Source: Strigamia acuminata (Eukaryota; Arthropoda; Chilopoda; Geophilomorpha; Linotaeniidae). Taken from it: a stretch of DNA of 64,000 nt. How positions within the stretch are numbered: the stretch's first letter is position 1; each line of letters starts with the position of its first letter. Where the stretch lies: NCBI GenBank assembly GCA_949358305.1, contig OX442315.1, positions 20,176,427 through 20,240,426 on the forward strand, given 5' to 3'. A program made the translations under genes and the position numbers. The notes under the pieces are model-generated. The model did not search any database and was not told where the DNA came from. It saw only the letters and a list, made by a program, of their open reading frames with translations. Shown here piece after piece: positions 39,569 to 51,387 of this stretch.

Positions 39569-41439
39569 CATAGAATTTGTGGGCCATCATTTAAAGCCCA
39601 TCATTTTGCACCGACGCTGGTCGGTGGCACTAGCGTCTGAAGGCACGAAGGATGGGTGAGGGGAGTTGTCTTCTTCCCCTTTCCTATCCTGTTATTTCTC
39701 TTCTTGCTCCAATGATGTCACGCTTGACTGCTTATATTCAGATTTTGTTATAGACGTACTTCATTTTAAACAAATGTAACATGGATTTTTTAAAAACTTT
39801 TTAGTACACATCAAGCGCACTGGCCGTTCTGACTTGGGGGTTGTTGAAGAAGGGGAGATTGCTAAAGGCCTAGTGGGAATTGTCCAGTCAAGAGGCGATT
39901 TATGAGCTAAGAAATTGATCACTTGTCTGCAGCAAGTCTGGAGATTAATTTAGAATCAATGACAAGGTTGTAAAGGAAATTTGATGGGCTTGCAGTTTTA
40001 AACCGTTTATCTTGTTTTCTTCTTTTTGCAAAGTGTTCAGCTTAAATATATTTGTACAAAGTGCAAATAAGATACCACGAATGTAGTTAAACATGTTTTG
40101 TCGGTTGAATGTCTGCCATTTGTCGCAGTGAAATTTCGATCACTGATTTCTTCTTTTCGGAGTTGTAGTAAGGCAGAATTGCACTTACCGGGTCATCGTG
40201 TAAGTGCCGTTCGGTGCATAAGATGCATTTTCTATTCTTTTGTGTCTTTTTAAAGATTGAAATGCACCTAGTGGAAATTTGAAATTAATCATGGCGTTTA
40301 TGGAAGCTTGAAAGGTGCACTTAGCACTTTGAATTTCAAATTCTTGCAACATGGAAGAGCAAATAAATCATTAGATGTGAAATCTCTTTCTCTTTTATTT
40401 TAAAAATTGTTAATATAAATGTTTGTAAATTTAGTCGTTACGTGTGTAAGAATTTAAGGTGGCAAATAAGTCGTCGGTTGTAGGAATGCGTTCATTTGGC
40501 CTAATTAGTGCCAGGATCCTCTCTGCACCATGAATTGATTGCCTAAACAAACGTTGGTTTTCATTTAAGATACTTGTCTGCAATTGTGTACATAAAGGAA
40601 AAGCCAAGAGTTGAAAGTAATTGCAAATGCCCTTTACATTGCATTCCACAATCTGTCTCCAGGTGTGGGTTTGCTCTAGCGTGTGAAAGAGACTGCAGGG
40701 ATAAAGTGTTTATTTATCTTAGGTCGAGAAGTTTTAATGCATCTTACTCTCTCCATGCAGTCGATTATTTATTTATTTTTTACGCTTTGATGGCCTTAAA
40801 CTAAACTTTTACCAGTCTAATGTTTACTATTGGACAATCCAAGTAGACAAGACTTAAAATTTTTAATTTATCGAGCGAAACGCACTCAAAACGGGTTTCC
40901 ATCGAGTTTTCTGTTATCGAACGCTATTAGTATTGACTATTGAGCATTCGACGAAGCCAAATATATAAAGAATCCGTGTTTAGTTTATTCAAGCTGTGAT
41001 AGAGACATCTGTTGGAGTGATTAAGAAATAATTTCTTTTTATTTTTGCTTAGCAAAATTGAATTATCTCAGTTTCACCTATTGTCTACATCTGTTAATGG
41101 TAATTAAAAATCTCCGCACTAATTGTTCGTGTCAAGTGAAAAACCATTAGAAATTACTTAGTTGTTTTCAACAAAGCTTGGGGTTGAAATGGCCTACATC
41201 CTTGGTGGCACCTTGTATCTGCGTGTGGTTCGTGCGTAGGAGGTGCGGTGATGAAAATGGCGCACCTTCTTCTTTTTTCTTACTTTCATCTGCGTTGAGC
41301 AACACATGTTTACCAGATGTATGCGACAATAAAGGCTTAAATCGGCTGCTATTGCCAGTAAAGGTGATCTGACCACAATAACCCATTTCCTGACTTCTCC
41401 CCTCTGTGCGCCTCTTCTCGCCTACTGCACTTCTCTTGC

Positions 41440-41477
41440 TTGTTCCTCTCGCGCTCTTATCTTCGTCCCAGGTGAGG
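41440..41477 (+). other. Possible recursive splice site with GTGAGG donor
   Basis: A long pyrimidine-rich tract (about 41400-41468) runs into CCCAG ending at 41471, directly followed by GTGAGG at 41472-41477. This is the ratchet-point arrangement with a weaker donor than the two better sites. The CAGGTG word is also an E2-box, so the match may be incidental. Confidence 0.28.
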
Positions 41478-42190
41478 GGTGGGCCCTTTGAGGTGGTTTT
41501 GTGATAAAAACGTCTCAATCTTAATTACCACCAAGGAAGATGTACGAGTGGAACACTTTGTTCTTAACTCAAACCAAATGTGCACAAATTGGATTTTGAT
41601 TTCCTTTCCTTTCTTTTTTTCGTCTTCTTAATTTTAATTCACTAATTGCTGTGTGTTTTTTTCTTTATGTTTATTTTTGCTTCTTTTTTTAAAGAAAATA
41701 TTAAGTAAAAAGTTGTAAAATCAATTATCAAGATTTGTTTTGACTGAAAATAAATTAATCCAAATGTTGCTGTATAATAAGTGGTATTTTTTTTTTTTGG
41801 GATAAATATTATTGTTGTTTGTGTTGACATCCTAATTGCAGCGGGTAATGAGTGGAATGGGGAAAAAATATGTGAGAAGGAAAAAAATGTTGGTGCAATT
41901 GTATAAAATATTTGCCCTTATTAAATCGTGTCACTCAAGATAAATGGGTTTATTCTAGTGTTAACGCTAGGATTTTCTATAAAGATGCGTAAACACAAGA
42001 GACTGAATGGACAAATCGATAGATTAGTGTGAATGTGTAATTCTAAAGTTATGAAACATCGTTTTTATGTTTTATCTTTATCATTTGTAAGAAAAAGCTC
42101 TCTAAAAATTTAGCTGGTTAAGATATGTGCAAAAAGTGGGCATGAAACACGGATCTAAAATGTTTTTGCTGTTTCTCGTTTCGAATGCAG

Positions 42191-42406
42191 CTATAGTGCG
42201 TTCTTGATTGCTAATTACCTGTCGTCAGTCGCAGGGGCGGAACGTGACAGGTGCGAAAAAGACGAGCTCGCTTATCTGAATGATGTGGAGAAAATTAGCA
42301 TTTTGCTTAAGCCAGAACACGACGGTATCATTTTAAGAGCTCTGTCTCTGAACTCCTCATTTCTGCGTCCTGCGTTTGGCGTGCTGGGATTTGGGGCCGT
42401 GTTTGG
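42191..42406 (+). other. Candidate 216-base exon, open and phase-symmetrical
   Basis: A pyrimidine-rich tract and GCAG ending at 42190 precede the segment, and GG|GTAAGA follows at 42405-42412, so both splice sites are good. One frame is open throughout: one leftover base, 71 codons, two leftover bases, phase 2 at both ends. The peptide looks protein-like (for example CEKDELAYLNDVEKISILL, then a hydrophobic Gly/Phe-rich end), but I recognise no family. It cannot join the ZEB exon directly in frame, since that creates an immediate TGA. Possibilities are a cassette exon of an unknown plus-strand transcript, a noncoding exon, or chance. Its position only 556 bases before ratchet point 2 is notable. 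Confidence 0.3.
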
Positions 42407-42933
42407 GTAAGAATGTGTTGGAAACAAATAGCACGAGGTTTGATGTTTGACTTTATCTGTTTGGATTTGGTCTCTCGTCCATTTTATCCTTTTATAGCTG
42501 ACATCAAGTCAAGTGAATCGGTCGAGATAAGAATAAGCAATCACAAATTTTGGATGGGGTTTTGTGTGCTTTTTTTTTCTTTAAGAAAATGTCATGTTGG
42601 GTATTGGTTTAAAGTTTATTTTTTTATGTCTGACTAAGACATTTTTTTTTGTTTTGTCTTAGTGGAGTAAATTATGGCAGGTGGTGATGATAATGGGTGC
42701 AAAGTGAATTTATGTCGGCGATATGTCACGACTCTCATTGACACTGCAGAGGAGTCGGTTGCGCTTTGAATTATCGCTCAGCTCCAGCTGTGAGTAACGG
42801 GTATAAGAAAAGGTGAAAATAATGCTGTGTTTTCGCGGACATGCGATTTAATATCCCTTTTCATTGCACTTGGTTTAATGTATAAAAGTGTCGTTTGTGT
42901 AGCGTTGCCGGCGTCCAATGCCTATTTTATTGA

Positions 42934-42968
42934 CTAATAATTTTCTTTTTGTTTTATTTCAGGTAAGT
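42934..42968 (+). other. Recursive splice site (ratchet point) 2
   Basis: The branch-point sequence TGACTAAT (CTAAT at 42934-42938), a T-rich tract, and TTTCAG ending at 42962 form an excellent 3' splice site. GTAAGT, a perfect donor, begins at 42963 with no exon between. This is the canonical CAG|GTAAGT ratchet motif. It divides the presumed intron into segments of about 22.8 kb from ratchet point 1 and 18.6 kb to the ZEB exon, a spacing typical of recursively spliced long introns. Confidence 0.7.
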
Positions 42969-43021
42969 TTCTACCAATATTTATCTGGTGTGAAAGTTTA
43001 GAGATCGTCAATCTCTTGTAT
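42963..43021 (+). other. Candidate RS-exon (59 bases) after ratchet point 2
   Basis: Fifty-nine bases after the ratchet donor stands a second perfect donor, TAT|GTAAGT (43022-43027). In the RS-exon model, the first step defines this small exon by its downstream donor and the regenerated donor at its start then removes it. If retained it would bring the stop TAA in the frame that starts with G plus the exon, so inclusion would likely truncate a protein or mark a noncoding isoform. Confidence 0.45.
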
Positions 43022-45035
43022 GTAAGTACTTTTTACGTGTTTTCGTTTCGCTGAAAAAAAGTATTTTGGATTTTAAAAATTAGATTTTTTATTTTCTGTA
43101 CTTTTTCTATATGTAAAACGTTTTTCTGGAGTTTTCTTGTTGATAATCTCGAGTTGCACACTTCTGCTTTGAATGGGAGTTGAGTTTGAGCCGAACTTTT
43201 TTTTTTATCTTATTTTTTTTTACTTCTTTTCTTAAGTTGTCATTAGCGCCTAAGAACTTTGTTTTGCTGTTCATGCCAAGCAAAGAAAAAGGGAATGGGT
43301 TGGGAGAAAGTTGTTGTCATTTGGTAGAATGCACCATTACTACACATATCTGCCTTGTTTTCCTTCTTTGTTGGATGCAACGCAATTGTGCAAGTTTTCT
43401 AAACAAATATTCTATTATTATGAAAAGTTTTGACCCAAAGTTTTCGACTAAAAACAACATTGTTATTTATTTTTTTGTTGTGGTTGAGTGACCTTTAATA
43501 TAAATAGTACAGTGGTTTCTCATTTTCCCTGTTTGGTACATTTCTGTTTTCTTATCTCACCAGAGGAGTTTGTGCAGCCGTACTCCAGTGCTATCAGCAA
43601 ATTATACAGAGAGTCCCTGGCGCATGTGGCCAGTGGCTATTGCTAGAAGCCTATCAAAGTGCCATCCAAATATCCAAAACAAATGAATGTCCGGTTGGTG
43701 AATAGTGTCAGATGGGGGGAGGGAAATGAGGATTTGGTCCCTTATTGTCCCTTTGTGCTCGGCTTTTTATCTCTGGCGCACCAATTTGTGAGTGTGTACA
43801 AATATGGCGAGTTGTGATAGGGATATGGTGCCGGGACGGACTCAAACCTTGCTATATGGCCACGTAATCACCATCACAAGGGTAATTTAAAAAGCGTTCT
43901 CTTTTTACCCATCTAACAAATGTCACGGTTCGAGCTCGGAAATGGGCATTACCTAGAAATTTTTTTTTTTTTTTTTTTTTTATTTTTGTTACTCAGTGGA
44001 CCCAACTAAATCTCTAGAGGTTGATGGTTGTGCAGGAAAGAAACAACGAGGATGTAATAAGGGGTGCGAAAGAGCAATAAGAAAAGTAAAAAAAAATAAA
44101 AGTGAGTGTTTGGGCTTAAATCGACATTTGGACGGAAGTGGGCATGCCATGATGACACCCACTTCTTGGTTGTAAAACGTGGGGTGTAAAAGTTTTTCAA
44201 AGTAGTCGAAGGGATTTAAACATCGACCACGGAGAGATGTTTTATACCGATCGTAGTTCGTGACGAATAAAATGGACTCGTTTAATATCGCTAGTTTTCA
44301 AAGTGGGAAAGTTTTGGGAGAGCTGAAGGAGGGAAGGAAGGGAGAGTTGCAGTTGAGGGCGATGGAGGTAATGGATGGGGGTAAAAACCTTCGGCAAAGA
44401 AAATTGAACCGAGTTTGGATGGGAGTAATTAATCCATTTGGTGGCGACATTTAAGGGAGAGAGAGCACCATTGTGAAGGGACTCGATGCCATACTCAGCT
44501 GGAGGTAGCTTTCCACCCACCATCCTTTGCCCACGCCCCCTCATAGCCAACTCGGAATGAATTGATTCGAGGTAACCCCCTCATCTCGTTCCCCACTGAG
44601 ATTGCCTCAATGCGGCCAGCTGGCCAGCAGACAATTGATCCTGATAGCACCGATTTCTGATTGTGATCACCTTGAGATGGCGGCGTAACCATAGAAACGA
44701 CTCGGAGGGATGCTGCAACTGCAATCACTCCACTAACGGATGGCTAAAGCAAACAGATGATAATCACTTTTTTTTCTTTTTCAAATTTTATTTATTTATT
44801 TTTTTGGCGATTTTTATATTCAATAAAAATCGAATTTTTTAATTGTATGCAAAAACATTTGGGTTTTGCATTTAGTGACCAATTTACCTACGTAAAGATT
44901 TTTATTATTCCGATTTTCCAATACGGTTGTCTCTTGGAATTTGGATGAGGATGGAGTCGTATTAGGATGTGCTTTGGTATTTTTATCAGTGCCACTGGTG
45001 GAGACCCTTGTTATCTACTGGACTCATATATATCG

Positions 45036-45058
45036 TATATATATATATATATATATAT
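45036..45058. repeat. (TA)11 microsatellite
   Basis: An uninterrupted TA array preceded by a shorter TATATA stretch at 45026-45032. Confidence 0.85.
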
Positions 45059-46105
45059 GGGGTGGAAACTGGAGGCGATTTCTTTCTCCATCCCTGGAGA
45101 TTGGCTTCCTTCCCTGTGCACACGGGTCATGCAGTCGAAGTAGGCTGGACTAATGCACCTGAGAGAGCAAATCCAAACACCCGGTTGTGATTATGGTCAA
45201 AGTAGATGGAATATGGGTGGAGGAGTTGGGATTCGAGCCTGGAGCTTGTTCGATCTGCGATAAAAATTGAGTAATTTGCTAGTGTGGCCTGTGCATTTCT
45301 GCATCTGGTTGTGCGTGGTCGATAAGCTCCCACCTTCTCCCCAAGCTCCCTCGCTCTTCTACCCACCTCCACTTCTATTTCCCTTCCCTCCACTTGTGCA
45401 AATCCACATTGAGCGCGCCAACCCCTCGTTTTTTTTATTTAAACCCCATTTTCTCGTACATTTATGCGAGTCGACGATACGATTTTCTCTCGTTATACCT
45501 GAAGTGAGTCATGTGAGCAGCAAATAAGGTGGTTAATCAAAATCGTTATCACTATGCGCAGTTGCCCGTTCTCCCCACCCACTCGCAGTCCCTCATCCCT
45601 TGTTATTGATCAGTTGTCATGCGTCCCATCCATCCATCGAGCCATCGTTCTCTATCCCTCGCCCTCACCAGAGGGAGGATGGATTCTAATTCGTTCTCTG
45701 GAGAAAGACCACGACTTTGTAGCGAACAAATCCTCTTACCTTGTCGCATCCGACACTGTCACGTAGGATCTGTAGGATCTTGTAGCGTCCATCCAAGTAG
45801 ATGCAATTCATGTGACGTTTTCGCGATATAATTAAAGCGAATTGATCGTTTAAACTTTAAAGATGGCGCTGTGAATCGAAGGGGGCTCGATTTATTTAGA
45901 TTTACGTTTGCGGCCGGCGTCGGTTCGGGGATGCGATGCGTAGTCGCGTACGTGTGGACGCAAGTCCATCAAAATTAAGGTCAGATTGCACGAATGTTGG
46001 CCAGACACCGTGACTCAATACACCGCACGACAAAAGGATTGATTGAATTTGTGTCCAGAAGTAAGACTCGTGGTTTGTAACATTCGTTTTCTAGTGGGGG
46101 GAGAA

Positions 46106-46131
46106 ATCATCATCATCATCATCATCATCAT
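46106..46131. repeat. (ATC)8 microsatellite
   Basis: Eight ATC units in noncoding DNA, perfect. Confidence 0.85.
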
Positions 46132-49100
46132 TGGATTTGGATTGTCCCTTGGCTCACGTTCCTTTTCTAATCACCGAGGCTGTCAATCGCCAACACCTGG
46201 CCCCTCTTTTAATTTGGCTCCGTGCACTTTTCGAGAGAAGTTTCTCTGGTCAGAGTCTGGGGTGCCCAACTAGGTGGCGATAATTTGGAAACCTCCCCCC
46301 CAGCAGCTACTCGTGCTGTGGATGCAGGACGAAAAACGTGTCGTGGAGAGGGATTTGATTTATTGGAAGCGTGAAAGAAAAGCCATTAATCTGGAGGAGA
46401 AACGTGTGACTAAAAGCAGTGACAGCAAAATGGCACCTGGCACTTATTGCGACACAAACCGACGAATTATTTCCTAATTTTCACTGCTGACCGAATTTAT
46501 ATTAATGTTACGTAATAAAAGGGTTATGGATGGCAGGATGGGTTGGAATGTGCAATTCGTTTGAGCAACCTCGTTTTGGTGTTGCGGCCGGTCTGATATT
46601 GTGCCGAGCAGTGCTTTATACTCTTATTAATATTCAAAAGAGTGTGGAGAGAAAGAGAAAGGATGGGAATGCATGAATAAAAATATTCCCCTAGACTACC
46701 CTGCAGTACCTTTCTCCCCTTCTCTCAGTTTGCCATTAAAATCGAGTTTGAGATGAGAATGGAGTTTGATGGCGATTGAGGGTTGCATATTCGCGCTCTA
46801 TGAATTTTTTGTTTATGAATCAACATCTTTTTTTCTTTTTTTGTGGATACAAAATTTAGCGTGATTGGTTTTTGACCAAACATTAAATTTTATATACAAA
46901 TGAAAATTCGGCGATTATTTATTTTCTTCAGTTACCTGGCTACCTCGTTTCGTTTCCAATTCCCAAGCCGATCATTAATTCGGGATTAAAGTTTAAAATT
47001 TTATTTATTTCTGTCTAAATACAAGCGAACGATTTAACTGTACAAAAGAACAGTAGGTTTTCGTAATTAGGCAGTTAAAAGTCGAGGTGGATTTGGTGAT
47101 TTGGAGCCAGTAATCATCATCAATTACAGAGCCGTATTAAATTTAAAAAATAGCCCGAGTTGGTGTTCTGACGAGAAAAGGGAGGTAGTTGGTGTAGGGC
47201 TCTTAAGTACATAGGCGAATTGCCTTCGAGATGCTGACCGCCTCACGAAATCTCGAGTTTTGCACACGGGGTTCGCAGCCGCAATCAGGCAAATTGTGCT
47301 GCTTTTATTCTCAAGAGTGCTTGATGAGATCCTGGAGTGTTTACGCCACTATTTTATTTCCTGATTTTTCTGTGGGTTTCTGGGCATGTGTGGGCAAATT
47401 GTTTACAAACTTGTCTCTTTTAACGCGTCTCATTTACTCAAAACGTGGGTTTTTTTTCCCCCTCATTGCTTTTGCGGTCGAACGTAATACGAGTATATGC
47501 GAAGCATTTTTTTAATGGTCTGTTCGCACTCGTGTGTCACCCTCGTCTCGTCCCAGGAATCCGCGAATGGAAATTGAAAACCGTTAGTATGCAGATGAAA
47601 ATGCAAATTGCGTTCCATCTCTTTATTCACGCATTTGACTGTGGTCAAGGTCCATGACTCACCGTTTGACCCTCTCTTGTTGGTGAGGAGTGGAAGCTGT
47701 GAAGCTTTTCCGTTGCTTGTAAAATGAAAATTAAGAAGCAATCCACGGGTTTGGAGCGAAGTGAGGAAAAGGAAATTCAGAATTGACGCTTTGATTGGCT
47801 TCATCACCTCGCCACGTGCATCCACCGGACGGGGGTCGAATTTTGATGACAGTTGGAGGTGTCCTTTAATGATGATGGCCAGACGGACGCGTGGGGAAGG
47901 TGAATTTGTTGCTAATGCGACGTCTGCGATTGGTATTCGCCCGGACTAAGCGTTAAGTAGTGCTCGCTCGTCACCCACAAGCCGAGGCAGACGTAGGAGC
48001 AGCAAAGGCATCGGTTGGTTCGTTCCTTCCTTTCCTGTTCACTTTATCACTCCACTTGGAAGCCAATTACTCGTGGGTGGTGAAAAATAGAGAGGCGCAA
48101 ACCAGCCGGGAGAGATCAGGCGATCATGTTGAAGAATTCAGGGGTTAAATTGGCTGCGAGGGAAACGTAATTGCTACCAATCAATTTGGCTCTGCTCCCA
48201 AATCTCTCTCAGAATGTTGGGGTAGAGAAGCACCAACTTCCCCCTGGGATTGGTCGAGGTAAAAGTCGTTTTCAAAGGGAATAATATCATGCTTTCCTTT
48301 CTACCGCACCAACCTCTGTTTCCTAAGCTCGGGCTTGCTTGCGCGATTTTTTTGACCTGGGTTTCGGTTTCGGGTTCACTTTTTCCGAGTTTCGCCGCTC
48401 GTGGTTCGGATTACGTCATCAGCGTGGGTCGTGGGAAGAGATAAATTTTTAGTGCGTTGCAGAAGGAGTTTAGTGATGCAACTTGCGATGGTTAATGTCG
48501 TTCATTTGTTTTGTAATTGTTTTTGTGCGGTAATGACAGCGACGCGGGGTGTCGAAGAAAGCAAATTAATGTTTGTTTTCTTCGTTCGAGATTACGTACA
48601 ACGCTGCTGCAGCAAGCAGTTTTTTTTTTTTTTTTTTTCGTCTTTTTTTAAATCAAGAGGAAAAGTAATCGGCTTAATAAAATCGTCGGTTGCTTTCAAT
48701 TTAGAGAAGGAACTCAGGAATTGCAAGCGTTTTATTCCCGATGATCAAACCTAGCTTTTTATTAATATATCAAAACTTGGGATATCTATTTTTTTTTTTT
48801 TTTCATAAATTTTTACTTGGCAAACTTTTTATTTTTTTTTTGTATTTTTTATTATTTTTTTCTTCAATATGAAAGGAAACTTTTTATTATTTTGTTTCAC
48901 CTATTGAAGTGGGGTTAGACTCTTGGTTCCTCCTTCATTTTATTTATTTATTTTTTTTTGTTGTTTTCATGTCGGGCTGTTGAGGCTGGTAATTGATTTG
49001 GCTCCAGTTGTCTGGATGTGTTTTTGCCACCGCTTCTTCTAGTTGCGAAGCCGATTCTGTGGGATAATGAGAGAAGCATGTGTTACCTTTGTGACTCCTC

Positions 49101-49510
49101 TTTTTCCTTCTCGTCCCACGCACCGGGTGGCGTCTCACTCACTAGACAGGTTATACATCAAACACCCCCACATAACTATTTTTTTTTTTTATCTTTTTTG
49201 TGGGTTTTAATTTTTTTATTTTTTCCTTATCTTTGTTGATGTTATTTATACTTTCATTATTTTACCACATGCTTCACCTTTCCTACAAAAGTTGCCGACA
49301 TTTTTTTTTTAATTTTTTTTTTTTTATTATATTTTTTTTTTGATGTGATGGAGGTGGGGGTGTTGTAAAAGATAGGAAAAAGATGTCATTGTCAATCAAC
49401 CAATCAATCTTGACGCGATAAAAGTCTTAGGTAACGGTTTGAAGTTGCGTAAATCGCATGTTTTGTCTGTCACTGACAGCACATGGATGGAAGAGGCGGG
49501 CTATCCAGAC

Positions 49511-49521
49511 TGCGCATGCGC
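49511..49521. promoter_or_regulatory. NRF1-type site TGCGCATGCGC
   Basis: Eleven bases match YGCGCAYGCGCR except for the final purine (a T follows). A GC-rich neighbourhood (49485-49560) might be a small promoter, but no exon is apparent. Confidence 0.45.
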
Positions 49522-51354
49522 TCCACTGAAGGTTTATTGTCCACGTGGTGAATGTCACGTCCAGACAAAACACCCCCACCCTGCTTTTTCCAGTGTAGCA
49601 CTCAAGCAAAGGAAGAATAAAGGATCTTGTATCAACTTAACTCGGGTGAATTCACCATTGTCAGCGCAATACTTAAGCCAATGACATCATCATCCAATAA
49701 AATCAAGCATTGCTGAATTTTAAAAACGAAATTAAGATGGAATATAAATTTTGAAGGATAAAAAAAGATCCGGATCTGATTTCTTCGCAACATGGTGAAC
49801 CATAGAGAATTAGAAGGGGGTCGGGGGGGTGGAGGAACAAATGGCAGCACTCATTAAGGGGCAAGCGAGTTCAGTTCCGTCTTGGGAGTCGGGTTACCGT
49901 AATATGTGCTCATTTATCACTATATAAGCGAAAGGAAAACAAGAAAAAAATGGTACAAGGGGGTAAAAAGTTCTGAGAAAGAAGAAATATAAGTTCTTAA
50001 TCCGCGCTGTCTGACTCGATCGTGGGAATCATGTGCACGAAAGCGGGGGAGATGGATTAAACGGGGAATGGTCTTTGATTGGTGCAACCACGACCGAGAC
50101 ATAATTTTTCTTTGTGTTATGGAGGAAAAACGAATGAGACTCGTCCTTGTCATGTCGGTTCGGGTTTTGTACGTCTGACAAGAAACACCGTAGATGGGCT
50201 CTTGTCACGCGGATTAACGACACAACTTGTCGACTCTCTTGTTTTCTCACACAAACATGATCAGTGCGGGTTTCGAGGTCGGCGAGTCGAGTCGAGTCTA
50301 AATTATCACACACCCGAGATGTGGATAAAAGACATTTTTATTATGTATTTTTCTCTTCTTTTTTGCCAAGAGTTAATTTAATGGAGTAGTGAAAATGTCA
50401 AGCGCTTTGTATAATCGTTTCGATTGTTTTATGTTAATGAGGAGTGAAAGATGGATACGGTTGCGGATTAGTTTTATTAGCTGCAGTCATTAGCGTGTAG
50501 GAAAATGAGTCATCCGAAAGTTTTTCCATGGGTGGACCACACGAGTCAAATGGCCATAAACAAAAGGGGTAAAGTGGATTTAATTAAGGTTCAAGGATCT
50601 GGCTCGGTGCTGCACGGTATGCATGAATGTCATGCAGCCAAGTTATGCACCCCTGGGGAAAGGGAGAATGGTCGCGCGCCATCTTTGATCGTTTCCTCCT
50701 CATTAGATACAAATTTCCTCTTAATAAATAATATTTTTTTAATTAGGCATGAAAAGGGTTATTAGCTGATATTGAAATTTTAAATATTTTTATCGTTATG
50801 TAGGGCCGTTCAGACGCGGAATTAAAGCTTGATGCACTTTCTAATTGGTTTATTTATAACTCTCGAAACGAGCGAATTTTCTTTTTTTTTTTGGAATTTT
50901 TCGGAATTTATAAATGAAAATTCCAAAATTGGGTTTTTTGGACTGAAGTATAGAAGAGAAAAAAAGCAGCAGTTTCTAAATAGCTCTATTGTTTTAAATA
51001 AATTTTCCCAAGTTTTGTGTGCTTAGTGAATTATGAGACGAAGCCAAGGGCAGTTTAAGCTTCTTTTCTGAAAACTGGTGGCAGACAGTAAATTTGTGGA
51101 ATGTGTCTTTGGCCATAACCCAGCACCAGTTTTCCTTTTTTCCTTTCTCTTTTCTCCCCAACTCGGGCAGAGGTTAATTTTTGCACTTGTAAATTATGAG
51201 GCAGCAATCGGTGGCGTCCGTGTCCAGTGACTTGCTCTCTCTTAGCATTCCTTTCGTTCTTGTCTTTACGAGGCTTGTCATCCTTATATAAGATTTCATG
51301 ACCCTTTTGAGCCTTTACAAGAGACTCATTTTCCATTTTCTGGCTTTCTCTCTC

Positions 51355-51387
51355 TCTCTCTCTCTGTCTCTCTCGCTCTCTTTCTCA
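51355..51387. repeat. Imperfect CT microsatellite
   Basis: CT units interrupted by one CTGTC and one CTCGC step. Confidence 0.8.

Larger units (their letters stand above)
20191..41439. other. Noncoding DNA, probable second segment of the long intron
   Basis: No recognisable exon, tRNA or transposase over about 21 kb. AT-rich stretches (20300-20420, 26270-26310, 28800-28900, 32330-32400, 38960-39070) alternate with GC-richer patches (21730-22140, 25060-25330, 33130-33310, 33600-34080). Open frames of 100-190 codons in the GC-richer patches exist on both strands at once and have no recognisable domain. Long T runs recur (34459-34477, 34832-34854, 36356-36378, 36579-36594, 37561-37584). Perfect isolated donors AAG|GTGAGT occur at 22402-22410 and 25012-25020 and may mark unannotated noncoding exons. 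Confidence 0.55.

Noticed and set aside
45228-45242. Minus-strand T-arm-like word (GGGATTCGAGCCTGG on the plus strand)
   Set aside because: The B box has a C in place of the conserved T, and no acceptor or anticodon arms pair around it.
46263-46476. 67-codon open frame with charged, helix-like peptide
   Set aside because: A stop immediately precedes it, no ATG sits at its start, and there is no polypyrimidine tract before it. Not distinguishable from chance.
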